64,000 bases of DNA from Cladorrhinum sp. PSN259. Taxonomy: Eukaryota; Ascomycota; Sordariomycetes; Sordariales; Podosporaceae. A model generated the notes under the pieces. That model had not been told where the DNA came from, searched no databases, and saw only the letters and a list, made by a program, of their open reading frames with translations. Below are positions 32,700 through 42,446 of the stretch, in pieces. Where the stretch lies: assembly GCA_033725935.1 (NCBI GenBank), contig MU867076.1, positions 186,001 through 250,000 on the forward strand, read 5' to 3'. The position numbers and the translations under genes were made by a program. Position 1 is the first letter of the stretch. Each line of letters starts with the position of its first letter.

Positions 32700-33013
32700 T
32701 GAAACTGCATAGAACATAATCGCCAAAAATCTCGAAACAAACAGTGGTGCCGTGATCGGCCCCCATTACCTCTGGCACATCGAGCGTACCATCCAGCCAG
32801 GTGGCGGCGCCCAGGTCAAAGGCCGAAAGTTGCCTTCTTCTTGAACTCCCGCACCAACCCGTCCCAACCCGGCCCGTCATTACAGTAGAGACCGAAATCA
32901 GTGTCCACGATTTCAATGTAACCCCTGGCTGTGGCTGCCCAGTCCGTACCAAATACGGATCCGTACATGTCAGCCAGAGTAGCTGCAGCTGCTCTTGCAG
33001 CGGAAGGGTGCAC
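32700..33013 (-). pseudogene. F-box-protein-like relic with frameshift
   Basis: The minus frame from 33013 gives MYGSVFGTDWAATARGY and NDGPGWDGLVREFKKKATF, then stops. The neighbouring frame continues without a gap as AFDLGAATWLDGTLDVPEV and TVCFEIFGDYVLC. The join needs one base of frameshift. The pattern FDLGAATW...TV.F.I.GDYVY reminds me of a family of fungal F-box-type proteins, but I am not certain. It lies antisense to and beside the kinase relic. Confidence 0.45.
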
Positions 33014-34050
33014 TAATTAGCCGCTTCTGGCACTGCCAAGGTGCTGCGGCTCTGCAACGTGGGTCATAAGGGCAAATGTTGGAAACGAGGATCTTGGAGA
33101 TGTGGATGTCTCCCTAGGATATAATTTCCTCGTGCTCTAATTGAAAGAGTGTTATTAATATGTAAAACTTTGCCCCGCTTGACTTAAGCACGAAGCACCT
33201 TAGTTAAATCTGGCTTAGTCTACACACTCCTCTCTCCATCATTTCTGTTCTTACGGCGACCTTAACACAGTCGCCGCGGCGATCGAAGCGGACCTTGCCA
33301 GCCTAGTGCGCAAGTGGGGTCCATACGAGCCCGCTTTGCAGAATATTCCCAGGATGACCACGACAGAGGTAAGATCACTCTCCATATGAGAAGCAGCGAC
33401 TAGACGCTAACTGCCATCCACTCACCGATATGGTGTACCCGATTGCCACATCGCATGGGCTGCCAGGGGATCGCGTTTCCAGGAGCCGAACAGCAGTGAA
33501 ATCAGTAGTGTCTATCGACCTGGATCGTGTTGTCGGGATGTTCTATATCCGAGAATGGGAATTAGATTGTTGATGACGCCCACGAAATCGACGCTTCTTG
33601 TTACCTAGCGCCGGGATCCTGACATCCGTGCTGCGGCTGTAGGGGCGCTTTTGGCGGTATAGCAATAGCGTCAAAGGACTTGTCCAGATCGCGGGGTCCT
33701 CACTCGGGCTGTGTTGTTTGTCTTTGCTGCGCGGCGCTAGGCCAGCCGGATGGTAACGGTTCCGGGCATCGCCAACCACAATTGGAGTGCCGATCTCCCA
33801 CGTTGTACGTCACCACGAAATGAATGCCCTCAATTTTAAGATCTTTTACGCTAGTTCGGGATGCACGTCAAATAATTTCCTAGGTTAGCTGTCTTTAAGG
33901 ACAAAGTATAAGTAGGGTAAATCAAAGTGTTAACTCGGCTTATGGACGCAAAATGTAAATTGCGGATACAATAGCTCTGCTCTATCTTCCCTTGATCGAT
34001 CTCTACAAAAACAAAATTTTCCAAGTTAGCAGTTTTGCAGGATCGGAAAG
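33014..34050. other. Intergenic, partly AT-rich
   Basis: No gene recognised; short frames only. The last 100 bases are the promoter of the Rds1-like gene. Confidence 0.45.
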
Positions 34051-35164
34051 ATGCTCTTCACACAGGCGACTATTGTTCTTGTCGCAGCTGGCCTTGCCAT
34101 AGCCGCACCTATTGAGAAGTGTGCTGAGATCACTGATGGTGAGCAGCCCATACACAATGCTCTTCACTCCTTATAGCAGCTAACAAGATTCAGCTGATAT
34201 TCTCAACTACGCTCTGACCCTCGAGCATCTCGAGAACACTTTCTATCGTGAAGGTTTGGCCAAATACTCGAAGCAAAACTTTTCTGATGCAGGTTTTGAC
34301 TCGACCTTCTATGACAACCTCCAGAAGGTCGGCCAAGACGAAACTGATCACGTCAACTTTCTCAGCTCTGCGCTCAAGGGTACGTGTCCTTGTATTTCAC
34401 TGCGCTGAGATTCATCTGTACATCTTCTGACACAAAATAGCTGCCGGCGCCACTCCCGTCGAAGAATGCACCTACGACTTCGGCTACAAAGACGTTGATA
34501 CCTTCCTCGCCACCGCATCCATTCTCGAAGGTGTTGGTGTCTCTGCCTATCTAGGTGCCGCAGCCGGCATTAGGAGCAAGACGTACCTAACCGCCGCCGG
34601 TTCTATTCTCACCGTCGAGGCGCGCCATTCTTCGTACTTGCGTTCTAAACTGGGCAAGACGCCCTTTCCTCAGGCATTCGATACGCCTTTGACCCTCAAC
34701 GAGGTCTACTCTTTGGCCTCAGGCTTCATTACAGGATGCCCGGAGAACAATCCTGCACTACCAGTTAAAGCGTTTCCCGCATTGGCCGTGGATGGTAATA
34801 TGGCAATCAAGACAGGTGATACTGTCACACTCAAGACTCCTGTACGTTTCCCCCCTCCACACTTAACTTGACAACTTCTAAGACGGAGTTAGGGGTACAC
34901 TCTTCGTGGCGCCGATGGCGTTCAAGTCTACGCCGCTTTCATTGCCGTTACAGGTCCCGTCTTTGTTGACGCCACTCCCGTTGATGGCGGCTTCTCGGTT
35001 GTGATTCCCAAGGGGTTCGCTGGACAGACCTATGTTGTTCTCACTAGTTGCAAGGATGCCGTCTCCGACGATACTGTCGCTGCTGGTCCTGCACTCATCG
35101 AGGTATGCTGCATCCACAACATGAACTTTGTGATCGTTTCTAATTCGGTTTTCAGATCTCTTGA
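34051..35164 (+). CDS. Secreted Rds1-type ferritin-like protein (297 aa)
   Basis: Exons 34051-34138, 34194-34379, 34441-34841, 34893-35102 and 35156-35164. The four introns of 51-61 nt have donors GTGAGC, GTACGT, GTACGT and GTATGC. The signal peptide is MLFTQATIVLVAAGLAIAAP. The ferritin-like domain shows ILNYALTLEHLENTFYREGL, GQDETDHVNFLSSALK and the second helix pair EGVGVSAYLGAA and ILTVEARHSSYLR, with Glu and His spaced as in di-iron four-helix bundles. A C-terminal beta region follows (GADGVQVYAAFIAVTGPVFV). Related proteins (Rds1 of fission yeast) respond to stress and starvation; an iron-binding role is inferred. The last exon encodes only Ile-Ser-stop. Confidence 0.88.
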
Positions 35165-35847
35165 AGTGATCCTCGTCCCGCAGAGATTGTGTTGCTATTC
35201 ATACGTAATAATCGTGCAATGTGATAGATATATTGTACACTGACTGATTGGTTGCTATCAAGCTACTAAAATTAATATCTATCACCGAGTTAGTATTAAC
35301 GCACAATATGTCAATACACAGTAGGGGGTTGAAAGGGTTCTCGGGTCTAATTAATCAGTTATATCTCTATTTAATTTAATGCTTGTATTATTCAATTCTT
35401 TTATGAAATGGATGGTGACCGTTTATCAAATCCCTACATGTATACGCTCTTCCAGGTACTCCGGATCATTTAAAGTATCATCTAACATCTCGACAAGAGT
35501 AGTCAGTTCTTGAAGATTGAAGGGCCGACGGACGATGGTTGCTACACAAGGAGCTTAAAAAATAAACCACTATGCGATTCTTTTTTGGATGGTATTCGAT
35601 GCAGGGACCCCGAAGTCAATCCGAACCCCCTTCAACTGCGGCAACCCACCATGTCTGGTCCACTCCTGCACAATTTTCTCTTCTATTACTCTATGTCCAG
35701 GAAATCTTTGCTTGGTTTATTGCAGTGATACCGGATCTCCATTAACAACGTCGGAGGAAGGTCCATTATCCCTTAACACCAAAACTAGCATTTCCTGAGG
35801 CTGCTAGATGAGAAGCCCCGCCTGTTGGGCGGAGACATTAATGGCAA
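35165..35847. other. Intergenic, AT-rich
   Basis: No gene recognised. A 72-codon frame at 35510-35728 looks non-coding. Confidence 0.45.
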
Positions 35848-36180
35848 TATATGGTTTGCAATAACAGTTATATATATTCAACCGTTTTACGACGGCCATA
35901 ACCGTGGGTAAACGGCTGCAACTGTGGCCAATATTGAACCGTTGTATCTAGCTAACCCGTTGTGAATCGAATAACCGTTGTGAAATGGCTAACCGTTAGA
36001 CTTTCAACCCGTAGGCGGGAAGCTCCCGGGTGGGCCAAACCAAGGTTCCAGGTGGGCTAGGCCAGGGTGCAAGTGGATGAGGGCATTCCTAGAGGGCAGG
36101 AGGCACCCGGCCACACCTGCCCACACACACACCACACCCACAGGCAATGCCTTGGATCTCTGCATCTTCGAAGTGTTGGC

Positions 36181-36256
36181 CATCTTCCACTTCAACCACT
36201 TAACCACTTCAACCACTTTAACCACTTTAACTACTTCAACCACTTCAACCACCATA
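36181..36256. repeat. Minisatellite of about 9-bp units (AACCACTTC type)
   Basis: Seven to eight tandem units with small variations, such as AACCACTTT and AACTACTTC. Lies within the candidate element. Confidence 0.85.
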
Positions 36257-36404
36257 CCTACTACCCACTTACCACCTACCTACCACAGCACCGGCGATGG
36301 CATCGGCATACACGCCCACACCCATATATACGTAGGCATAGCTTGCGCACCTATATGGCCATAGAGATGGCATTGCCCTGCACACCCACACAGGCACAGG
36401 TATG

Positions 36405-36465
36405 GCACCCGCACCCACACACCCACACCCACACACACGCACATACATACGCCCACGCCCACGCC
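36405..36465. repeat. CA-rich tandem repeat (CCCACA/CACACA)
   Basis: Irregular tandem CCCACA and CACACA units ending in CCCACG units. It creates His/Pro/Thr-rich frames that are not genes. Confidence 0.8.
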
Positions 36466-36671
36466 CACATAGGCTTCCTGGCTTGCAGCCGTGCTAGAGA
36501 CTGACCATATCTCTTATCCTAGGGCATCTTTAGCTAACCGATCTACGGCTATATATACGGTAGAAAGGCACGCAGGTAAGGTAATGGATATGGTGGTGGA
36601 TGGCTCGCTGGCTCAGTGGCAGGCAGGTGGTGGGAAGGTAGGTGGTGGGCAGGTAGGTGGGCAGGGGTTAT

Positions 36672-36693
36672 GGTACGTACCCGGGTACGTACC
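36672..36693. repeat. Perfect 22-bp palindrome of GGTACGTACC words
   Basis: The left half GGTACGTACCC is the exact reverse complement of the right half. Further GTACGTAC words follow at about 36694-36701 and 36745-36753. Confidence 0.8.
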
Positions 36694-37164
36694 GGTACGT
36701 ACTTAAACTTTAAACCAATTAATCCACTGCTTTCTGTAGGCTTCGGTACGTACCTGGGTGCGTGCCTCTTTTTAATCAATTAAATCTCTGTATATTACGG
36801 GTCCTGTATGCAGGGTGGGGTCACAACGCCTATAATGGGTTGTCTCTCTTATAACGGTTGTGTGATTTATAACGGTTGTCTCTCCCACAACTGTTGTGTA
36901 GAATCTACTTATATTTAATTTCATACCTGTTGTATAGGCACAACAGTTAAATAAACCCTATAGTACCAGTAATGGACCCGAAGCTTGATATCGGCAAGAA
37001 GGCGAGGAACATGAAGGAAAATTTCAGAACCCTGGCTTCAATATGGCAACCCCAAATCAAATCCGACTTTGAGTCGTTCCATTTGAGAAATACAAGAAAA
37101 GAATCCCGTCCAAACCGACGGCAGATCAGATTCCCGGCGACCATCTTAGCTAGGACTATTGAAA

Positions 37165-37947
37165 CTAATTGTGATGCCCGCACCCACGTCCTGGCTTCTC
37201 AGGCTTCCCGGGCTTCGGCTTCGTCGGCATTGTAACCATGGTGAAGTTGGCACAGGCGAGACGTGTCGAGTTAGCATAGTGGATGACGATGCTCCGGTTT
37301 CCGAAGAAGGCGCCGATGCCAGGAACCAAGGCGGCATACAGGTCGGTGAAGCTGGAAATCGGCACACATCCTGTCAGTCGACCGGGAGAGACAAGAACCA
37401 TCACCTGCTCAACTAGGTAGGGGGAGGGTATTTTGGATTGCCTCGTATCTCTCTCACCTTTTAGTGGCAGAAGGCCCGTCAATCTTTCCGTGCTTTCCGG
37501 ATAGATCGCCGACTTCGCAGGTCTCTGGGGCTGTCATGTTGCAAGCCACAGCCTGGCCGCGCTGGTAGGGATCGAGGTGAGCCAGCGTACTGCTGCAGTT
37601 TCCGTCGGCCGACACGGGTTGGTCGTGGAGGTGGTAGCCTAACATATCCGCGTCAGCGATTCCGGCGTTTTACCAGAGGTATCAAGAGTCATCCACATAC
37701 TATAAGGGCCGCCATCCATCGGAAGACCCATGATCGTCATGTTGAACACAACTCCCTTGCCGCCTGGACCGGACATGGCAGCAACCTTTCCCTTGACAGA
37801 ATGGGTAGCGCCGCCGTCAATCATGGCAGAGTAGACAAGGTCGCGAGGGTTGTTCGAGATGGCCATTGCATCCCCAAGCTTGCCTGTCATCTGGGACGAG
37901 GCGCCATGGAGGGCACAGAGGAGCGGAATGGTAGCGAAGAAGCGCAT
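37165..37947 (-). CDS. Secreted Cu-only superoxide dismutase-like protein (204 aa)
   Basis: Exons on the minus strand: 37947-37701, 37638-37458 and 37351-37165. The introns are 62 nt (GTATGT, branch CTGAC) and 106 nt (GTGAGA). A signal peptide (MRFFATIPLLCALHGASS) precedes a Cu/Zn-SOD fold. Copper ligands fit His85 and His87 (YHLHDQ), His103 (LAHLDP) and the His of SIVIHYAN. The zinc loop is altered: the usual HVGDL His is Glu (CEVGDL) and the other zinc His is not seen, while Asp127 remains. This resembles fungal extracellular Cu-only SODs that lack the zinc site. The C-terminus is Pro/Lys-rich (KPKPGKPEKPGRG) without a clear GPI signal. The protein probably detoxifies superoxide at the cell surface. 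Confidence 0.82.
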
Positions 37948-38462
37948 TCTGGGAGGATTTCGACGTTGGATGATAGGCCTTCAAGTTGCTGGTCCTGGGG
38001 CTATCTGTCTCGGTGAAAACTGGCCATCACGACAAGGAGAGAGGTGCAGCTTTATACCTGAAACCGAAGTCACTTTGTCCTCGCTTCTGAAGGTCTGAAC
38101 CGTAGAAGCGCTCTAATCATGGTGCATCTTAGCTCCCTGATATTCAGTGCTGCAACAAAGACATTCGCTGGAAAGATAAAGAGGTATTCGGCATCTCGAT
38201 TCCTCGGATGTCGAAGCGAGCTGCAGGGGGGAAACCCGGATCTGAACCCTTGTTCAAGAACAGTTTATCCGCTAACCAGGAGCTAATCGCACTTGAAAAG
38301 CAAGCCACAGAAATATAATATATATGAATTTTGTTTAATATACAGTTATATACACTAAGAAATTAATAAAAATGCCAAGGCATCACAGTCCTCGTCCCGG
38401 TCCATTTCAGGGAATTTGATCAATCATCTTCCTGTCACTACCAGCCCATCACTGTCCAGTCC
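37948..38462. other. Intergenic
   Basis: Promoter of the SOD-like gene and 3' flank of the next. AT-rich near 38320-38370. Confidence 0.5.
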
Positions 38463-39838
38463 TCACTCCCGAACCGCCATCCCCATTGCGTTCTTCCCCG
38501 CCAGACCCTTCAACTCGAAATGCTGAACCTGTTTCGCCTTGCCGCCTCCGCCCGAGACATCCACCACCGTCACAGCCGCCTGCGTGGTACCGTTGCCCGG
38601 CGAGAGAGCATAGACAAAGTTGCCCGCAGCCCTCAGATCGATCAGGCCCGGGTCCCCATTTGCTTTCAAGTCGATCTCGGAGAGGACTCTCGCGTCCTCC
38701 AAACTCATCTCAACGAGCCGGTTCACTCCCACGTCCGTCACGAACGCCGTGCCCGTCGCCGCAGAGATCGTCGCCCAGCACGTCGCCCTCTGCCCTTGCA
38801 CACTCCCTTTCGCCAGAGCCGTAGCCTTCCCGGTGACGGGGTCCACCGACAGGATGGCCGCGCCGAAGGATGCATCTGTGGCAAAGACCCTCGAGCCATT
38901 GCCGGGGATGGACTGCGATCCAAAGAGCACCGCGGTGCCCTCGGGTGTGCTCCGCTGCTCCCGGACGGAGACGGCTGAGACAAGCCGGCCGCCACCCGGC
39001 TGTCCTTGACCACCCTTGTAGTGCCGGCGCTGCTGCTGCTGCCTCATGACGGGGAAGGAAGAAAAGAAGCCCGTCTTGTTGTTGGGCGGGTCGCCCTTGA
39101 CAGTAGCAAAGAGTGCGGACTCGTCGGTCGAGAAAAACAGTTGCGAGACCGTGTTGAAGGGCCCCACGGGCGGAGTGGTCTGGCCGAGATCGAAAGGGCG
39201 GAGGGCGTCCATGCGCCCCAGCTGGTTGCGGGAAAAGCTAGCGCACGAGACGCCGGCCACAGCGCCCGTGGTGCCGACGCACACGAGGCCGTGCTTGCTC
39301 GAGGCGCTGACCGTGTTCGGGAACTCTCCCGGGACGCGGACGGGGGTGCCGACGAGGGACAGGCGGGTGGGGTCCGAGGGGGAGATGGACAACATACTAA
39401 GCGTGTTGGAACCGGCGTTGACGGCGAAGATGTGCTGCAACCGGGGTGTGGATTAGCAAAGAACTCTTCAGGCCGCTGTAGATGCACAATGGCATTGTCA
39501 AAGCTACTAGTAGCCAAGGAGAATCGGAAGCTCACGTTTCCAGCAATGGTCAAGGCCGATTGGCTGACCAAGGCGTCGGGAGCCGCTGGCTGGTTCATGC
39601 TGTTTAGCGCTACTGAGCCGGCGCCGTTGGTCGGGGTCACGCTTCCGGGAGATAGCCGGCCGTCGGGTCCGACGCGCAGCGCAACGACGGCGTTGGCTTC
39701 GTCATTTGTGATCAAGTAGAGTGCCTTGCCTGCTCCGGGGGCAGGGCTTCCGCCGGAACATGTTGACGCAGCACCGCGGGCTGCTTGGAGTGCCAATGCT
39801 AGCAATAGTGCCAAGGGGGTACGCGAGAGAAAAGCCAT
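38463..39838 (-). CDS. Secreted beta-propeller protein, carboxymuconate-cyclase-like (424 aa)
   Basis: Exon 1 39838-39536, a 101-nt intron (GTGAGC...TTGCAG), exon 2 39434-38463. A signal peptide (ALLLALALQAARGAAS) is followed by repeated blades: ALYLITNDEANAVVALRVGPDGRLS, HIFAVNAGSNTLSMLSI, SQLFFSTDESALFATVKG and TAFVTDVGVNRLVEM. These are typical of the seven-bladed lactonase family, often annotated as 3-carboxy-cis,cis-muconate lactonising enzymes. Secreted fungal members are rarely characterised, and an aromatic-catabolic role should not be assumed. A Gln/Gly-rich loop (MRQQQQRRHYKGG) is inserted in the middle. No binding module is seen. Confidence 0.8.
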
Positions 39839-40630
39839 ATTGACCAGGTGGGGATCCGTCCACTAGTGACTGGATGGATTGAAAGGGGAGAAGATGTAAA
39901 ATATTGTGTTGGGAAAAGCTTAATGGGGACAGATCCTGCTGTCTGTTATTGCGAACTGTGACCCGGAGATGCAGTGAGATCGAGTTTTATTTCAAGGCGG
40001 AATCGGGGACTTATGTACTTGATGGTTTGCCTTTACATTTACCAGGTCTGGAGCTCCTGATGAAGTTGTTGCGTCTCACGTCAGGTGGTCACGATGCAAG
40101 GGGAACTCTTGGAAGGGGTAAGCTCTGGTACAAACTTCATACGCCCATCTACAAATCCAAATATCCGATGTCGAAGGTGATGTGCAATTTACGGGGCAAT
40201 CAATCCAGTCTCCAATCCCAAGTTTTGGCTGATTCACATACATACGCCCTGATGCACATATGATCACCATATCAGTATCTCCATTTTTGGTTAGACAAGC
40301 AGGGGAGAGCCCAGATCACCGGGGTTTTAGCCTCCGAACCAGGGGCCGTGTCCGCCCCAAAACGGGTAATTTTGGATGACAAAACAGATTTTCCTTATTC
40401 GGTCGTACCCCCCTTGAGACACGACTAAACGGGTCTCAGACGTGACAGGGGTTTGTATGGTACCTCTGCAAATCTCCTTGGCAATCTGCAACCGATGATG
40501 ACTGATCACGATATTGAACCATTTCGGTCTGTTGGCGGACCGCTGCTTATTTCCAGTCTTCAAACCAATAACATGACTAAAAATCCGTATTACTCAGAAT
40601 ATTTGCTAGCACGTCACTCTGTCGCCCGTC
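39839..40630. other. Intergenic
   Basis: Divergent upstream region between the propeller gene and the bZIP gene. No gene recognised. Confidence 0.5.
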
Positions 40631-41989
40631 ATGTCAGTCAACGTTTTTCGTTTCTTTCGGCCAGCTGGAGGTAGGTTCTTGCCCGCTCCCCAGTCATTTC
40701 GGACTTTTGGAAGGGAACTAAACCTAACGGAACGGACGAGAAAAGAGAAGGAGAAGCAATCTGAAAAACGGCGTGCGCAAGTGCGGCGGGCGCAGCAGTA
40801 AGCTCAGCTCCCCCCCTCACCATCATTCTCCACCTTCTCCTGCTCCGACGCGTCATTAACCCCTTCGTGCTTGTTTGTTCATGTTCAGAACATATCGACT
40901 TCGCAAGGACGAGTACACGAGATCTCTCGAGAAAGAAGTCACCCGCCTCCGCTCAGTGGAATCAGAACTGGTGCGCGAGAATCAACGCCTTCAAGATACC
41001 ATCAACGCGCAGCAGCGACTCATCGCGAAGAAAGGCTCTTGGGGCGACCTGTGGGACTGCCTGTCAAGTGACGATGATGTGTTTGGAGGAGAGGTCGGCA
41101 TATCACCACCTCTGTCCGATCAGAGCCAACTGCCTCCTTTAAGCGAAAGCACGCTCGACTCACAATGGCCCCGGGCGTCCCCTAGTCACCAGGGACAGAG
41201 CAGACGGCCCGAACTCGCGCCCCTTGCATTCCAAAGCCACCCAACTCCCAGTGCTTTCATACCGCCCTCAGAAACCGTCAAGAGGCAAGACTGCCAGCCC
41301 AATCATCCCTCAGATATGGTAACTACCGGAGTGGAATTTGTCTTGGCGTAAGTTCTCCCTCTTTTTTCTCTTTTTCTCCTCTCCTTAATCTTTTTTCCTC
41401 CTCTCCTTCTTGCGAGTTAGCAACCTTGACTAACCCCTCCTCCTCTTAAACAACAGCCTCGAGTCTCCCTGCCTTTCGCATATTCACGGCGACCCCTCCG
41501 CGCCCCAGCAAGCAACCGGACACGCCCTCACAACATCCTCCTACGTTCTAGCCTTCTCACCGCCATCGCCGTTGCCCTCGTCCCCCGAATCAAACAAGGA
41601 ATCCATCGCCAAAGGTCTCGAATCCGCGCCGTGGACCATTCTCGACCGACTACTCGCGCTCTCCACGAGCTTCGCCTTGGAAGACGAGGTCACGCCGGCG
41701 CAGGCGTGGGCGCGGATTCGGGAGCAGGTGGAGAAGGGGGGCATCAAGACTAGAGTTGGGTGGTGCAACGAGTTGGTGGCGAGGTTGGCGGGACTGGTCA
41801 AATGTCATGGGTGAGTGATTTGCCTTGCGTTGCCTGCTGGGACTGTAATCGGACGACTGTGAAGATCAGGGATGATGCTGATGAAATAACTATACTGCTA
41901 GGTTCGGCGCCGTGCTCAAGGTCGACGTGTTTGAGCAAGTGCTGAGGGAAGTGATGGCCGAAGTCCGGGGGGTGGCAGCTTTTGGATGA
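40631..41989 (+). CDS. bZIP transcription factor (355 aa)
   Basis: Exons 40631-40797, 40889-41347, 41457-41810 and 41902-41989; donors GTAAGC, GTAAGT and GTGAGT. The first intron splits the basic region, which reads RRAQVRRAQQTYRLRKDEY once joined (residues about 47-65). It is followed by the heptad region SLEKEVTRLRSVESELVREN. The C-terminal half has LALESPCLSHIHGDP and VTPAQAWARIREQ. It ends in GLVKCHGFGAVLKVDVFEQVLREV, a domain found in a group of fungal bZIP regulators. The start gives an open frame of 55 codons before the basic region; a different 5' exon is possible. It is a nuclear DNA-binding regulator; its targets cannot be inferred. Confidence 0.85.
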
Positions 41990-42446
41990 TAGTCCGCTGC
42001 TTGTAAGCATGAAGGAGTAGTTGAAAAATGGTGTATGGTTGAGACTAGGGGTTGCTGGAGACTGTTAGGAATACGAAGTGTAACTGGTGTTACTTGCCGC
42101 ATATTCCCACTTTATTTCTCTACTAATGCATTTACCTTGTGGTAAGTTAGGCAAGCTTATATAGACTTGTATTGGTTGTATGGATTAGTTGCTATCCGAG
42201 CTAGTAGGTACCTGTAGTAATTTGGAGAAGCATCCCCGTCTCTAATAAAAATCATTAATACCAGAATATCCGCAAATACGTTGTGTTGCGTGGCAGTCGT
42301 CGGCCTAGGAGTACTAGTCAACAACTGAAACCCCCACTCCCTACGCTGGTATCTAGGCCAACCACACCTTTACATGGACTCAAATGGTGACACGGAAAGC
42401 TTCCCAGTGTGTATTGTTCTTCCATGATACAAATCTAACCTGAGTG
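41990..42446. other. Intergenic between convergent genes
   Basis: No feature recognised. Confidence 0.5.

Larger units (their letters stand above)
35848..36962. mobile_element. Candidate non-autonomous DNA transposon with inverted subterminal repeats
   Basis: The left end has TATATGGTTT (35848-35857) and the right end AAACCCTATA (36953-36962), which match inverted at 9 of 10 positions. Inside the left end AACCGTT-type words recur about six times (35880-36000). Inside the right end the complements AACGGTT and close variants recur (36855-36950). The middle has minisatellites and no transposase. This arrangement resembles small hAT-like elements. No clean target duplication is adjacent; TAATGG occurs near both ends (35840, 36970). 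Confidence 0.4.

Noticed and set aside
36181..36256. Tandem 9-bp repeat considered as a CRISPR array
   Set aside because: No spacers, units far too short, eukaryotic context: a minisatellite.
36067..36504. His/Thr/Pro-rich 145-codon frame
   Set aside because: Encoded by minisatellite and CA-rich repeats, with a matching open antisense frame; no sign of selection as a protein.
39006..39838. Long frames on both strands overlapping the beta-propeller gene
   Set aside because: The minus 264-codon frame is exon 1 read through its intron into the wrong frame; the plus frames are shadows.
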